A DNA stretch of 64,000 bases. Origin: Pachyseris speciosa (taxonomy: Eukaryota; Cnidaria; Anthozoa; Scleractinia; Pachyseridae). A model generated the notes under the pieces. That model had not been told where the DNA came from and searched no databases. It was given only the letters and a program-made list of their open reading frames with translations. The translations under genes were made by a program, and so were the position numbers. Positions 36,851 through 46,883 of this stretch are shown here, in pieces. Each line of letters begins with the position of its first letter. Within the stretch, counting starts at the first letter, position 1. Location of the stretch: the NCBI GenBank assembly GCA_016490735.1, contig JAEMWC010000558.1, positions 406,001-470,000 of the forward strand, given 5' to 3'.

Positions 36851-36929
36851 GAATCCCTGTACGGTAGGCAATTTACATTGTCAACTCCGTTGATAAACCA
36901 AATTTGCGTGTTTCACTCCCCCACCGACC

Positions 36930-36965
<36 letters not shown>

Positions 36966-37957
36966 TTCAGTTTATAAGTTGCTTATGTCGCTTAGGTGTC
37001 ACGCGATAGTTTCTCGAAGTTGTGAGAGAATCTACTGTAGAATCTCTCACTTTCCATTGAAAGAGATGCATGAGAACCTATATTGATTAGCCAGCCATTG
37101 TCTTCGTGGAGATGGGCTTTACACCAAAAACATTTTTTAATTATGATGAAATAAGTCAGATAAACAACTCGAACGTCTTGCTGCTTAAAATAAAGTTGCT
37201 TTTGAGGTTTATCCGACCGTCACTGTAATAAAGCGCAGAGAGCAACAGAACTGAGAAAGAACTTCATCGTGGATAAAGCCAGCCCGACAAAATATCTCCG
37301 TGATTAAAACCAAACCTCAATCTTAACCAGAAAAAAATGGGTTTACCTCGGTGTAAAAACCTGGCGGGGTTCTCTTTGTTTCTGAGGTATTGTTTTGCTT
37401 TACGCTGTATGTTTAGAGAGGTCTTTAGAATGTTTTGTTTTCTTTGATGCACGTCATTCGTGAGTTTTACAGGTTTCTTCACCGAGGTAGAGCCGAAAAA
37501 ATTCCTTGAAATTCAGTTCATTTGAAATTGCAAATTGTTTTGCAGATTGGTCGCAAAAGGGGCAAACGAGGTTGTTGGTATCCAAGCTTTACACTTCTCT
37601 CTTCTAATCAGTTAATCCCTCAGGCCATAATGCCTTGTTCCATATGTGTAACCAAACATATGACCCAGAAGAACGGGCCGAATTAGTTACTCCTAGCAGA
37701 GTGCGAATCCTTCAGTTAAAATTTCCCTTCCCTAGGGTACGTACTGTGATGATATATCGTGATGTGTACGATGATATCATGAAGTTACATTAAAAATTGC
37801 AATACTGAAATGTATAAAGTATTGCGGTGCCTTTGTCGTCATATTAAGCATTTCATTGAATGCCAAATTGCAAAACTTATGGCAAAGGGCCTGGAATGAC
37901 AAAGATTTATTCTGACAAGTAAACTGTGCCAACCCACTAATTACCGTTCCCATCGGT

Positions 37958-38284
37958 ACTGCACGAAAAATGGCTGTATGTCACCTTTGTATAAAGAAGT
38001 CAAAGGTCAAAAGTGGTAAAGCCGGTTCAGTCAAAGGTAATTCGCTAGCGACTGATATCAAAATCACCATAAAAAGTACTGTAAAATGTTGCTTTGGTTT
38101 GTTGATAGGTACCTTTTGATGCTTATCAAAGGCAAAAAACCTTTGACGCGAGAGAAAGAAAGCTCAAATGTGAGATAAAAACTACAACCATCACAAAACA
38201 TGCCAAAGGAGTTTCTATTGCACGCACTTTTGTCAAGCCTTTGATGCGGAATGCAAGGTGACGAAAGCCGAATTTTCGTGCAGT
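37958..38284. mobile_element. MITE with inverted ends
   Basis: The left arm ACTGCACGAAAAATGGCTGT, followed by ATGTCACCTT, is mirrored by the right arm AAGGTGACGAAAGCCGAATT, then TTCGTGCAGT. Inner arms also pair loosely (TCAAAGGT / ACCTTTGA). Length 327 bp, no coding capacity. Confidence 0.6.
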
Positions 38285-38966
38285 GGTTGTTGATCACATT
38301 ATGAATTTTTAATAACAGTATAAAAAGAGATGAGTCCGTAAGGCATAGCCTTTAGATGTAATCACTGTTTCACGTTTATCTGGCTTGATGTCTTCGTGTT
38401 GTATATCAGGAATCAGGAGCCCAGCAGGTTAGCTTCTCCTTGAACTATTGATACTTCGCCATATTAAGTCTACGCTATACGTTTTTGGTTTGTGGGCTAA
38501 TGCCAGCAAAAAGAAAACGAATAACGTGGTTTGATCCGTCAGTTCAGCTCGAACGCGCGGCTTAGCGCAACTTCGCTTTTGCTAAACTGAATTGTTTCTT
38601 TGAATCTTTTCTTTCGGAATTTGGATTTGGTTTTTTAAACCTTTACGATTCCTCACTGATACTGAAGAATTTGTCTCGAGGTTTTCATTCATTAATGTTT
38701 ATGATGACCAGATCATAGTTTACATTTTTAACTCGTATATTTCTTTCTCCCCTGTTTGATGTATGGACTTATAAATGACGAATGGAGTCATGGAGCCTGC
38801 AGAGACGAATGGTCATAGATACATTTTATTTCTGAAGGTAGGGTTTTGACGATCATGTCCTGCGTTTTTATTTTTGCATGATGAACGCGGCTAATGTATA
38901 TAGCAATCTGGGTATGGCATAAATCCTCTTCTCCGCGCCGCTATATCAAGACCATACGCCTTTAGC

Positions 38967-39086
38967 CTGGTTTCCATATGATCGCAGACGATCACAGTGT
39001 GTTTCCATATGATCGCAGACGATCGCAGAACTTTTTGCAATCTGCGATCTGCGATCCGCGATCGTCTGCGATCATATGGAAACCAG
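38967..39086. mobile_element. 120-bp palindromic MITE
   Basis: CTGGTTTCCATATGATCGCA begins the left arm and its complement ends the right arm. An internal copy of TTTCCATATGATCGCAGACG occurs at about 39001. The flanks CTTTAGC and CTTTGAG are alike and could be a worn 7-8-bp target duplication. Confidence 0.65.
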
Positions 39087-39193
39087 TCTTTGAGCGACAA
39101 AAGTCATTGAGATCCCTTGAAATTTTAGGAACTATAATTATAAATAAATTTTTAATTCACGAAGAATAAATTGAAATTGTATTTTCTTTTCAG

Positions 39194-39313
39194 GTCAAGA
39201 AAAGAAGTCAAGAGAGATACCTCACCTTAGGCAAGCGTATCCCAAAGAATGTTCAACCACTTCTAGAATCCACTGAGCCCCAGCAAATTCAGACAAGTTT
39301 GATTCTTGTTTAA
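39194..39313 (+). other. candidate orphan terminal exon, unrecognised
   Basis: After a TTCTTTTCAG acceptor, 39 codons stay open before TAA (39311-39313): VKKRSQERYLTLGKRIPKNV, then QPLLESTEPQQIQTSLILV. The strong pyrimidine tract and absence of repeats make it exon-like, but I do not recognise the protein and could not find a partner exon with a matching donor. Confidence 0.2.
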
Positions 39314-40484
39314 GGAGGCTCGCAGAAGATTTTTAGCTTTGGGGTGTACCTTTTGAAATCAAAATTACCTATAGAAGACAAGGTTCGATTTCAATGACAC
39401 CAAAACATCTTTTTGACTTATGATCAAAGTTTCTTTTCTTATTGGTTTCCAAATCACATAGCGATGATAACTCATGTCCGCTCATTTTGAAACAGGTCAG
39501 TATCTCGAAATCAGTAAAAAAAACTTCGCAAACAAACTTAAAAGAGTGTAAACTACTCGAGTACCGCAGTTTATAGGCCAAATTAAAAAAGTTTCTAAGA
39601 GCGTCAGTCCAGGTAAATTGCAAATAAAGTTTTCAAGGCCAGTTGTCTTTTGTTATTTCCGAAATTTTCGTCAAGCTTTAAAAGGAAATATTAAAATTTG
39701 TACTTCTAACTGTGTTGAAGGAAGTATAAAAGGAGCAAATAACATTTTGATTACAAAAAGGGCCTCCTAGAGAAATTTAATTGTTTTAAGAAAAATAAGT
39801 TCGGAAATAAATAAATAGCAAGCACGCACAAATCAAAAAGCTCGTAATGTGCATATATTGAGCCCTTCAAATTTCCTTGAACAGATTGAAAACAAAATTG
39901 CAAGACACATTGCAAGAATAAGAAAAACGGGAAATTAAAAATTCATTTGCAATTTACTTGAAAAAGCAGTAAAACATTCTATTGTAATTCGGCCTAAAAT
40001 TTCTCGACCTTGAGAGGTTTCCACTCTTCAAGTTTAGCTACCTAATGTCTGTCTGCATTGCGAGAAAACTGACATTTATAATTCGAAGGTGACAGACCGC
40101 AAACAATTGTTGCTTCTAAAAATATCTGCGTGTAATAACTGTTCATCAGTAGGATACCTAAAATGTGTGCAATTCCACAATTGGTTTCGGCTCCATCAAA
40201 TCCTATACCAATTGCAGAACATTTTAGGAGGAGCCACCCACACTGTGAGCACAGTTATTGACAACACGTATTAGCAAGGAAAACAACGTAAAATAATAGG
40301 AGTACGTTAAATAACGAACTATGCACACGTAAACCAAACAACGAACTAAGCACAAGTAAACTGAATAAGCAAGCGCGCGCACAACTTTAGGAAAATTGCG
40401 CGTGCACATTTGCATAAAAATGTAATGAATAGAAGCAACAAGGATCTCAAATTTGGGCGTCAGGATAATATAAAGGATATAATC

Positions 40485-40684
40485 TCATCTCTGGATTGCT
40501 AATCTCATCTCCTGTAGTGTAGCACCATACTTCTCAACGATAGCACCGTGGCGTTTCAAGAATTTAGTTAACGATTTACGAAGCAGCGTAGATTTGAAGC
40601 CTTGGTGAAGGAGATGTGATGAAAGTCGGTGAAGTCTATCAATAAAATCCAGTTTCGATGTGCAAAGTCTAGCATATCTCACTA
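40485..40684 (-). pseudogene. reverse-transcriptase-region fragment of a retroelement
   Basis: The C-terminal 66 residues of a minus-strand frame (VRYARLCTSKLDFIDRLHRL, then SSHLLHQGFKSTLLRKSLTK) resemble the segment just after the catalytic reverse-transcriptase core in retroelement polyproteins, where an arginine-rich Y-(A/S)-R-(I/L)-C start and an LxxxGF(K/R)xxxLxxS pattern occur. It stops at 40485. The preceding sequence is a poly-A/T run (40684-40702) and unrelated. Dead fragment; the exact family is uncertain. Confidence 0.45.
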
Positions 40685-40804
40685 AAAAAAAAAAAAAAAA
40701 AACCGACCGACATCGCGATACCGTCTCAAAACAGACTACAGGTAACAAAAATACGACAACACAAAACCTAAAACAACAACTAATTAAACGGTCGAAAAAC
40801 TGAC

Positions 40805-40888
40805 AAGTGGGGGGTGAGGGGGACAAGTCCACACTGACAGTGCTCCCAGGGGGTGAGGGGGACAAGTCCACACTGGCAGTGGGGGTCA
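40805..40888. repeat. two-copy tandem repeat
   Basis: GGGGGTGAGGGGGACAAGTC followed by CACACTG(A/G)CAGTG occurs twice, about 43 bp apart. Non-coding. Confidence 0.7.
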
Positions 40889-41395
40889 CCATGCGTTTTG
40901 GTTATTTTCTACTTTTAAGGCGCTGTTTTGGGGGCTTGAGACAATTTTTGCTCAACCCATAGTAAGTGAAATATTTGCATGTCTTTTCCTTGGGCATGCT
41001 GGGATACCTAGTATGGCGACACATGCTGGAACAAAAGGTTTTCTTGATTCTTCGGGAATTAGAGGACATTTTTTTTCAGTGAAGATGGCTTTGAATGCTA
41101 AGAGCAAATTCGAAGACGTTTTGAGATGTGCATTTTGCGTAAATTTCAAAGTTTTTTCCAGTATAACTTGCCCTTTTAGGCTCCGGCGAAGTGGAAGACA
41201 AACACGTACGTAACATCACGTTTTGTAATTTTGTCAATTACTTTCGCAGTTGTTTCTTGTGGTTGTATTGTCTTTCTGGAAGGAGTTTCGAAATGCATAA
41301 AAACTACGCAGTTTGAGAGCCAGTATTCGTGATTCCTTTCTTCTGATTTTCGCAGTCCGTTATTCAGGCCAATTTAAGTTCAAGCTTTTCGTGTT
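40889..41395. other. stretch left of the duplicated unit, no supported gene
   Basis: A plus frame at 41013-41213 (start MATHAGTKGFLDSSGIRGHF) follows GGGATACCTAGT. It could be a first exon ending at one of several GT sites, but there is no recognisable domain and no downstream exon. Confidence 0.25.
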
Positions 41396-41488
41396 TTGTT
41401 ATATACCTACACTTTCACTCAACAAAAGGAGTACTGCGATTGGTTGATTCTTGGTCACGTGCCCCTGACCAATTCAAATGTATCCCGA

Positions 41489-41529
41489 GATGGCGCCACG
41501 TACGGAATTCTGGGTAGATCGACATGTCT
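41489..41529. repeat. left 41-bp terminal inverted repeat of the transposon
   Basis: Identical over 41 bp to the complement of 45605-45645. It ends GACATGTCT and lies 23 bp before the start codon of the SWIM gene, so it may contribute to its promoter. Confidence 0.9.
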
Positions 41530-41552
41530 GGCCCAAGGTCATGTAAACAAAC

Positions 41553-43047
41553 ATGGCGGAAAGTCAACGCGACCACGGCGTATCGCTCGAAGAAGGCAAG
41601 ATTCCTGGTGCAAAACTGGTGAAAAATATCGATAATACGAGTAGAGCAGAAGCGGAAAGGTGGCTGAAATGTCGAACTGCCATGCACCTGAGCCAATTGT
41701 CTTTGAAAGATCTAAAAACAAGTAAGTTTAAATTGCGTAACTTTTTGGTGCTGCAAATGTTGCGATAGCTTCGATTGATTGTCGACATAAAAATAGTGAT
41801 TTAACGTGTTTATTGGTCACATTATTTCTAAAGAGTCTCCACCTACATCAAATGGGGCTGGGACAAGCTGATGCTCAGGGATCCAGAAGGAGAAGTTGAC
41901 AAGGAAACCCGGAAAGAGAGCTTTAGCAGTGAAGAGCGATTGATTGGAATCTTTCTTGCAGGAAACGCCATTCCCCCGAACAACTGGACGGCGTCAATTA
42001 AAGATATCCCGAACACTACGCATTCTGTGGTGGAGAATTTTTTTCAAAATGTCAACGACAACCGCCACATAACTGAAGGCTATGCTTTCTCCAAAACTAA
42101 AAATTTTGAGACATCGGGAAAACCTCTACGAGTAAATGTTGTTAAAGAGTGTGACATGTTCTTGTTAGAGGGATCCACTCGGCCAGCCATGACACAAGCC
42201 AAGGGGATATCATCTGGAAGTGGCATATATTCATGTATTGTTGTATTCAGGCTCTCTACTGGTGTGATGTTAGCTGCACAAGGCAGAACTTGTGCAGCTG
42301 GAAAGCGTGGCTACTGCAAGCACGTTGCAGCTCTTTGTTATAAACTAGTGGAGGCTAAAATGTCTGGAGCTGCAAAACTTCCTGCTTCTCTGAGCTGCAC
42401 AGACATCAGACAACAGTGGGGAATACCCTCCTTAAGGGCTCAGCAAGATCCTGAAAAGGAAGCAATGAAAAAACAGCCACTTCATGAGATCAAAGTTGAG
42501 AAACACTTACTGACCCATGACAAGGCAGGGGGGAGAAAAAGGAAAGGGCCCGAAGAGATGTCTGAAAACTACAGTGCCACACCCCCAGGGGAGCCACTTG
42601 TGGACTTTGAGCGAGTGGAAGCCTTCAGACAAGATTTGGCTCGATCTAAATGCTCTCAATTGGTGAAAAAAGTCCTCTGTCTTTCCCGCCCTAAAACACA
42701 GCAACCTGAGCAACCATCCATACAAAATAAAAAAAAAAAAAACACCAGCACAGAGATCTGAAGCATGGTACAAGGGGAGGATTGGGAAGGTGACATCATC
42801 TAAGGCCCCAGCATTGGTAGGGCTCTATGGCAGGAAGGAGTTTGCTGAAGTTTGGGACTGTATCTTAAATAAAAGGCAAGAAAAACCAAAACACTTCTCT
42901 AACTTCCAGCGGGCCATGTGTACTTCTGTTTTGTCTGACCCTGCTAGTCTAGATTTCAATGCTCTCCTTGGAATGAGACAAACAGCAAATTCACTTGCTC
43001 ATACATGCCCTGAAATTGGCTTTAGAGCAAATTCAGGCCATGCATGA
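41553..43047 (+). pseudogene. SWIM zinc-finger / YqaJ-type accessory protein of the transposon, frameshifted and truncated
   Basis: Exon 1 (41553-41721) starts MAESQRDHGVSLEEGKIPGA. Exon 2 opens at 41836 in matching phase (ISTYIKWGWDKLMLRDPEGE) and runs to a TGA at 42761. The SWIM motif is RTCAAGKRGYCKHVAALCY: the C-x-H half is intact but the first Cys of the CxC pair is Arg. An A-run at about 42729-42742 shifts the frame. After it, the other frame continues SEAWYKGRIGKVTSSKAPAL, which resembles the start of a YqaJ-like nuclease domain (W-x-x-x-R-x-x-x-(I/V)-T-(A/S)-S), to a stop at 43047. The catalytic part of YqaJ that should follow is missing. An AATAAA at 43513 could end the transcript. 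The partner transposase is convergent. Known roles of such accessory proteins in transposition are unclear. Confidence 0.7.
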
Positions 43048-44030
43048 GCAAGTGACAGTTTGTTTGCTGTTAATCTTATTCAAAGTCAGTACTGGAATCT
43101 CACTCACTCACCATCCATTTTACGTCTAGACTTCCTTGTTAATGTTACAGTAAAGAGATTATAAGGATGCCTTTTTTTATTTTATTTTTAAGAACAAATT
43201 TTTTAAGAACCAAAGTTCAAAAAGTATGGGTTACAAAATACAATCTCTTCATTGTTTTCTACAGTACAGGAGAATGTAAGGTATATTGAATTTATGTGTT
43301 CAGTTAAAGGGCATACTTAAAAAGAGCACCCTTGCAATAGGCTTATTCTATGATCAGTGATTTAAATGCCCAGATTCCTAACGATGTCAGGTCTGTAACA
43401 GCAGCTTATAATAATATTTGGATATATGTATTTTGATCAATATTTTCCGGTACTGTAAATATGACATGCAATTAAATTGCACTGTTTTCTGTACATTTAT
43501 AATTCTTCAATGAATAAATTAGAATTTTGTATTTAAAATTTTCCTCAAATCTTCTGTGAATAAATATATATAAATTTTATATTAATGCATTTTAATAAAT
43601 TTCACCAAAATTTGCATGTAAATATCCATTGTCAATTAAATAATTGAAATTAAATATTTATTTGAAATTAAATATTTGCAAATTTCAGCTTCACAGAATG
43701 TGTCAAAGTTGTATCTTCACCGTTTGTCCACTTGAAACTTCAGAAATATCTCCAACTTATTGTATCACTTGCATTGCATGATTTCATAAAAATTTCCCTA
43801 CCATGCAGGGGAAGGAATTCCTCTTTTTGTCTTATTGTTGTTTTCTGGAGAACAAATGCTATCCAATTATCTAAAATCCCTGTAAGCGAGAGGCCTAGGG
43901 GGGTCAGGCGGTAATCTGTTAAATACCCTATGTGGTAGAAGATGGGACTTTTTATGGAATCATAGGTTAATATATTGTAGAAAGCCAGTGACCAACTCTG
44001 GGTCCTAAATACTGAGTGGGACAAGATTGA
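43048..44030. other. non-coding spacer between the two transposon genes
   Basis: AT-rich, with AATAAA at 43513-43518. No recognisable coding sequence: the missing part of the YqaJ domain is not found here in any frame. The frame at 43740-44024 is not credible. Confidence 0.6.
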
Positions 44031-45539
44031 TCACTCCTCCTTATCATCCTCTAGCAACTCCCCAGTGGCTCTTACAAGGGGTGGCAAAAAGGCTGTCATC
44101 CAGCAACACACTTTCCACAGCTTTGAGACCAAATGTAGGTAGCGAATAGGCACATTCCCTTTAAGAATTCTGAACACTTTAACCCTCTGAATGGCTCTCT
44201 CTACATGTACACGAACTTGAGAATTTTTGCGATTGTGAATGTCTTCTTCTGCTGTGAACTGCTTATTTTTGGCCAGTTTTGCTGGGGTTTCTATGATGAC
44301 TCCAAAAGCATCAAGAATGTGCTGGACCATGAATCCCTTGTCTGCCAACCATCTGTCCCCCTGATGAGCCAAAGCAAGAATACCACTGTCTTTCAGGATA
44401 TCCTCATCCGATTTACTTCCAGGAAAAATGTCAGATACAAAGACAGGCAGAAATAGAGGTGAGAGAGCAATGAGACCTTTTCCAGTGTTATGGCCTTTAT
44501 ACTCAGACCATGTGCAGCTCTGTTGAATGACTTGGGAAGGCTTCTCAATAAAAATCTCTGTGCAGTCAATAATTAAATAAACATCCTCATAGCCTGATTT
44601 AAAACACTTTGGTAGGTTGTTCTTCAAGGTTTCTCGGTCACTCAAAAAACTTAAAAGTCCCAAAGAGTAAAACAAACGGTCAATCCAAGTGGCAAAAATC
44701 TGTGAAACCACTTGCTGTTTGATCTTGAATCTGTCTGCGAGGTCTCTCTCTAACAAACCAAGGCGTAACCTTGTCATTGTTAAAAAAAGCTCATCAATGT
44801 CACACAGACCTCTTGGCCTCCCTCGAGAAACAATATACGAAGGATGCTTTGAGGAATTTGTGGATGCACTATTATAATAGTTCAGTCTAAATCCAGGTCT
44901 AGGCTTGACGTAATTATAAAGAGCAAGAAAAGTGTCGTAGTCCGGAAGTCCCGTGAAAAATCGGATATCTGAGTCGCTCGCCATAAATCTCTTCACGCCA
45001 AATCTCTCCACCTCACGACGCTCCTCCAGCTCCCTCAAACGTCTCTTTAGCTCCTCGATTTCTTTATAGCACTCACAAGCACTCTCTGGAGCTGATATGC
45101 CGTTTTGAAAACTGCTGCTGGCAGAGTTTTCGCCTCTTGTTTCCTCTGAGAGCTGATCGCTCGATGAAAACTCGTCATGTCCACCACTCGATCGGCCGGC
45201 GTCTGCACTTTGCTCCTTGTTTACCAATGATTCTGCGGCTTCTGGACCTTCTACATCGAGGAGAGAGGAGATGTCCACCGGCCACACAATCAAACCAGTT
45301 CCTTGTTCTCTACGGGGAAATATCGAGGGAATATCTTCAGCAAAAGGCCGTCGTCCTCCGGGAAAGTGCGCACTACATACTCGATGGTTTTCCTGGAACT
45401 TGTAGTCTGGGCTTCTTGCTTTTACAGCAGAGACCCATTTTTGTTTTCGTTTTGGGTCTTTCGGAAAGCTAAAGAAAGTTAGGGTTTTATGTCGCCAGCT
45501 TTTGTGTGGACAAAGATAAACAGAGCACTTGAAAGGCAT
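44031..45539 (-). CDS. THAP-domain DDE transposase, intact
   Basis: Single-exon, 502 aa. Residues 1-75 form a THAP DNA-binding domain: C5, C10, C55 and H58 in C-x4-C-x44-C-x2-H, with FSFPKDPKRKQKWV between. Residues about 155-182 form a coiled coil (KEIEELKRRLRELEERREVE). A helix-turn-helix region at about 245-290 (DIDELFLTMTRLRLGLLERD) precedes a DDE_Tnp_4 catalytic domain with D325 (YLIIDCTEIF), D400 (DRWLADKGF) and E447 (VRVHVERAIQR). All three acidic residues are present and no stop or frameshift is seen, so the protein may still be functional. The start codon is 65 bp inside the right terminal inverted repeat, which may serve as its promoter. The family is PIF/Harbinger-like; ISL2EU is the best fit given the SWIM/YqaJ neighbour. 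Confidence 0.9.
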   Translation of the reverse strand: MPFKCSVYLCPHKSWRHKTLTFFSFPKDPKRKQKWVSAVKARSPDYKFQENHRVCSAHFPGGRRPFAEDIPSIFPRREQGTGLIVWPVDISSLLDVEGPEAAESLVNKEQSADAGRSSGGHDEFSSSDQLSEETRGENSASSSFQNGISAPESACECYKEIEELKRRLRELEERREVERFGVKRFMASDSDIRFFTGLPDYDTFLALYNYVKPRPGFRLNYYNSASTNSSKHPSYIVSRGRPRGLCDIDELFLTMTRLRLGLLERDLADRFKIKQQVVSQIFATWIDRLFYSLGLLSFLSDRETLKNNLPKCFKSGYEDVYLIIDCTEIFIEKPSQVIQQSCTWSEYKGHNTGKGLIALSPLFLPVFVSDIFPGSKSDEDILKDSGILALAHQGDRWLADKGFMVQHILDAFGVIIETPAKLAKNKQFTAEEDIHNRKNSQVRVHVERAIQRVKVFRILKGNVPIRYLHLVSKLWKVCCWMTAFLPPLVRATGELLEDDKEE

Positions 45540-45604
45540 TTAAAAATCTCTTGCCGTCACCCAAGAGCACTTCTTTGAGTTTCCGCTCGGCCTTTGTTTA
45601 CATT

Positions 45605-45645
45605 AGACATGTCGATCTACCCAGAATTCCGTACGTGGCGCCATC
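45605..45645. repeat. right 41-bp terminal inverted repeat of the transposon
   Basis: Exact reverse complement of 41489-41529, ending GTGGCGCCATC. The transposase start codon lies 65 bp further in. Confidence 0.9.
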
Positions 45646-45827
45646 TTTTTTTGTATCGCGAATTCCGCAATAGTGTTGCCCGCGCGCCCGGATACAGCAG
45701 CACGTGATTAGTGCATGACTAAAAGTGGCATGATCTTCAGCACGTGCTCACGTCAGCTTGATTGACGAGGCGTACCTGAGAACACTGCCAGTTTTCAGTT
45801 TTATAAACTAACGATAATACAAACGTT

Positions 45828-45942
45828 ATGGAATCCGAGACTAAAAGAAAACGTTTTCCTCAAGTATCAGCCGAAGAAATTCAGCATCTAATAGGAGGAA
45901 AAGATTCGGAAAATACAAGAAAGGCATGTTCTACTTTTTCAG
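45828..45942 (+). other. candidate first coding exon, copy A
   Basis: Starts MESETKRKRFPQVSAEEIQH and continues LIGGKDSENTRKACSTFS to a GTACTTTT donor in phase 1. The pattern K-R-F-P-x-V-S-x-E-E-I...K-D-S-x-N-T-(R/K)-K resembles the N-terminus of Crypton-derived / DUF3504 (QRICH1- or ZMYM-like) proteins common in cnidarians. No second exon was found. The association is tentative. Confidence 0.35.
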
Positions 45943-46068
45943 GTACTTTTAAACGTTTGTAAATTATTCATTCGGCAGGCTTGTGAATAAAGACGTGTTT
46001 TTGAAACGCCGTCTTTGTTTGTTTGTCAGTTTATTTTGCTGTGATTGTTGAAGGGAAAGTCTCGGTAT

Positions 46069-46218
46069 ATAACAAAGCACTTAATGTATGATCCCTCGGG
46101 AAACTAGTTAGTTTTGTTTTCCCTCGAGTCCTGATGTTTCCCTCGACTTCGTCTCGGGAAACAGACTCTCGGGAAAACAAAACTAACTGTTTCCCTCGGG
46201 ACCATACGTTAAGTGTAT
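46069..46218. mobile_element. palindromic MITE in copy A
   Basis: TAACAAAGCACTTAATGTAT and CCCTCGGGAAAC at the left pair with GTTTCCCTCGGG and CATACGTTAAGTGTATA at the right, around GTTTTGTTTTCCC / GGGAAAACAAAAC. The same element is in copy B with a 7-bp difference at the centre. Confidence 0.65.
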
Positions 46219-46883
46219 ATTGTTATATACCTACACTTTCACTCAACAAAAGGAGTACTGCGATTGGTTGATTCTTGGTCACGTGCCCCTGACCAAATTC
46301 AAATGTATCCCGACCGGGATACAATTCCGCAATTGTTGCCCGCGCGCCCGGATACAGCAGCACGTGATTAGTGCATGACTAAAAAGTGGCATGATCTTCA
46401 GCCGTGCTCACGTCAGCTTGATTGAGGAGGCGGACCTGAGAACACTGCCAGTTTTCAGTTTTATAAACCAACGATAATACAAACGTTATGGAACCCGAGA
46501 CTAAAAGAAAACGTTTTTCTCAAGTATCAGCCGAAGAAATTCAGCATCTAATAGGAGGAAAAGATTCGGAAAATACAAGAAAGGCATGTTCTACTTTTTC
46601 AGGTACTTTTAAACGTTTGTAAATTATTCATTCGGCAGGCTTGTGAATAAAGACGTGTTTTTGTAATGCCGTCTTTGTTTGTTTGTCAGTTTATTTTGCT
46701 GTGATTGTTGAAGGGAAAGTCTCGGTATATAACAAAGCACTTAATGTATGATCCCTCGGGAAACTAGTTAGTTTTGTTTTCCCTCGAGTCCTGATGTTTC
46801 CCTCGACTTCGTCTCGGGAAACATCAGGACTCTCGGGAAAACAAAACTAACTGTTTCCCTCGGGACCATACATTAAGTGTATA
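46219..46883. repeat. tandem unit copy B (about 665 bp), uninterrupted
   Basis: Begins TTGTTATATACCTACACTTT and ends at the ATTAAGTGTATA after its MITE. It differs from copy A by scattered single bases and a few short indels, so the duplication is recent. Its first-exon candidate is 46488-46602 (MEPETKRKRFSQVSAEEIQH). Copy A was interrupted by the transposon; copy B was not. Confidence 0.8.
46488..46602 (+). other. candidate first coding exon, copy B
   Basis: Same 38-residue open exon and donor as at 45828-45942 with two substitutions near the start (Ser to Pro, Pro to Ser). The open reading frame and splice donor have been kept in both copies, but no downstream exon is recognised. A plus frame at 47077-47343 with a basic end (DKMVAWCAERMRTNNRRHRR) could be its terminal exon but does not fit phase clearly. 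Confidence 0.35.

Larger units (their letters stand above)
36851..40484. other. intergenic stretch without a supported gene
   Basis: Holds the rest of the Penelope 3' region (to about 36960), two MITEs (37958-38284, 38967-39086), and a candidate exon at 39194-39313. The remaining sequence is AT-rich with short open frames that have no family features. Confidence 0.5.
41489..45645. mobile_element. complete DNA transposon, ISL2EU-like (PIF/Harbinger-related), 4157 bp
   Basis: Perfect 41-bp terminal inverted repeats begin GATGGCGCCACGTACGGAAT at each end. Inside are two convergent genes: a SWIM/YqaJ protein (plus, 41553-43047, broken) and a THAP-DDE transposase (minus, 44031-45539, intact, 502 aa). 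The pairing of a THAP-domain transposase with a YqaJ-type nuclease gene is described for ISL2EU elements. If the ends are taken as GGCGCC, an AT is present at both borders, which fits the 2-bp AT duplication I recall for that group, but the adjacent G and C are also inverted, so the border is uncertain by 3 bp. Right and left flanks belong to one interrupted copy of a duplicated host unit (41396-41488 plus 45646-46218). Confidence 0.85.
45646..46218. repeat. tandem unit copy A (right part; left part at 41396-41488)
   Basis: Nearly identical to 46309-46883. The transposon at 41489-45645 interrupts it: 41396-41488 matches the start of copy B (TTGTTATATACCTACACTTT onward), and this stretch matches the rest. 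The unit contains a start codon with a short exon (45828-45942) and a palindromic MITE (46069-46218). Confidence 0.8.
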
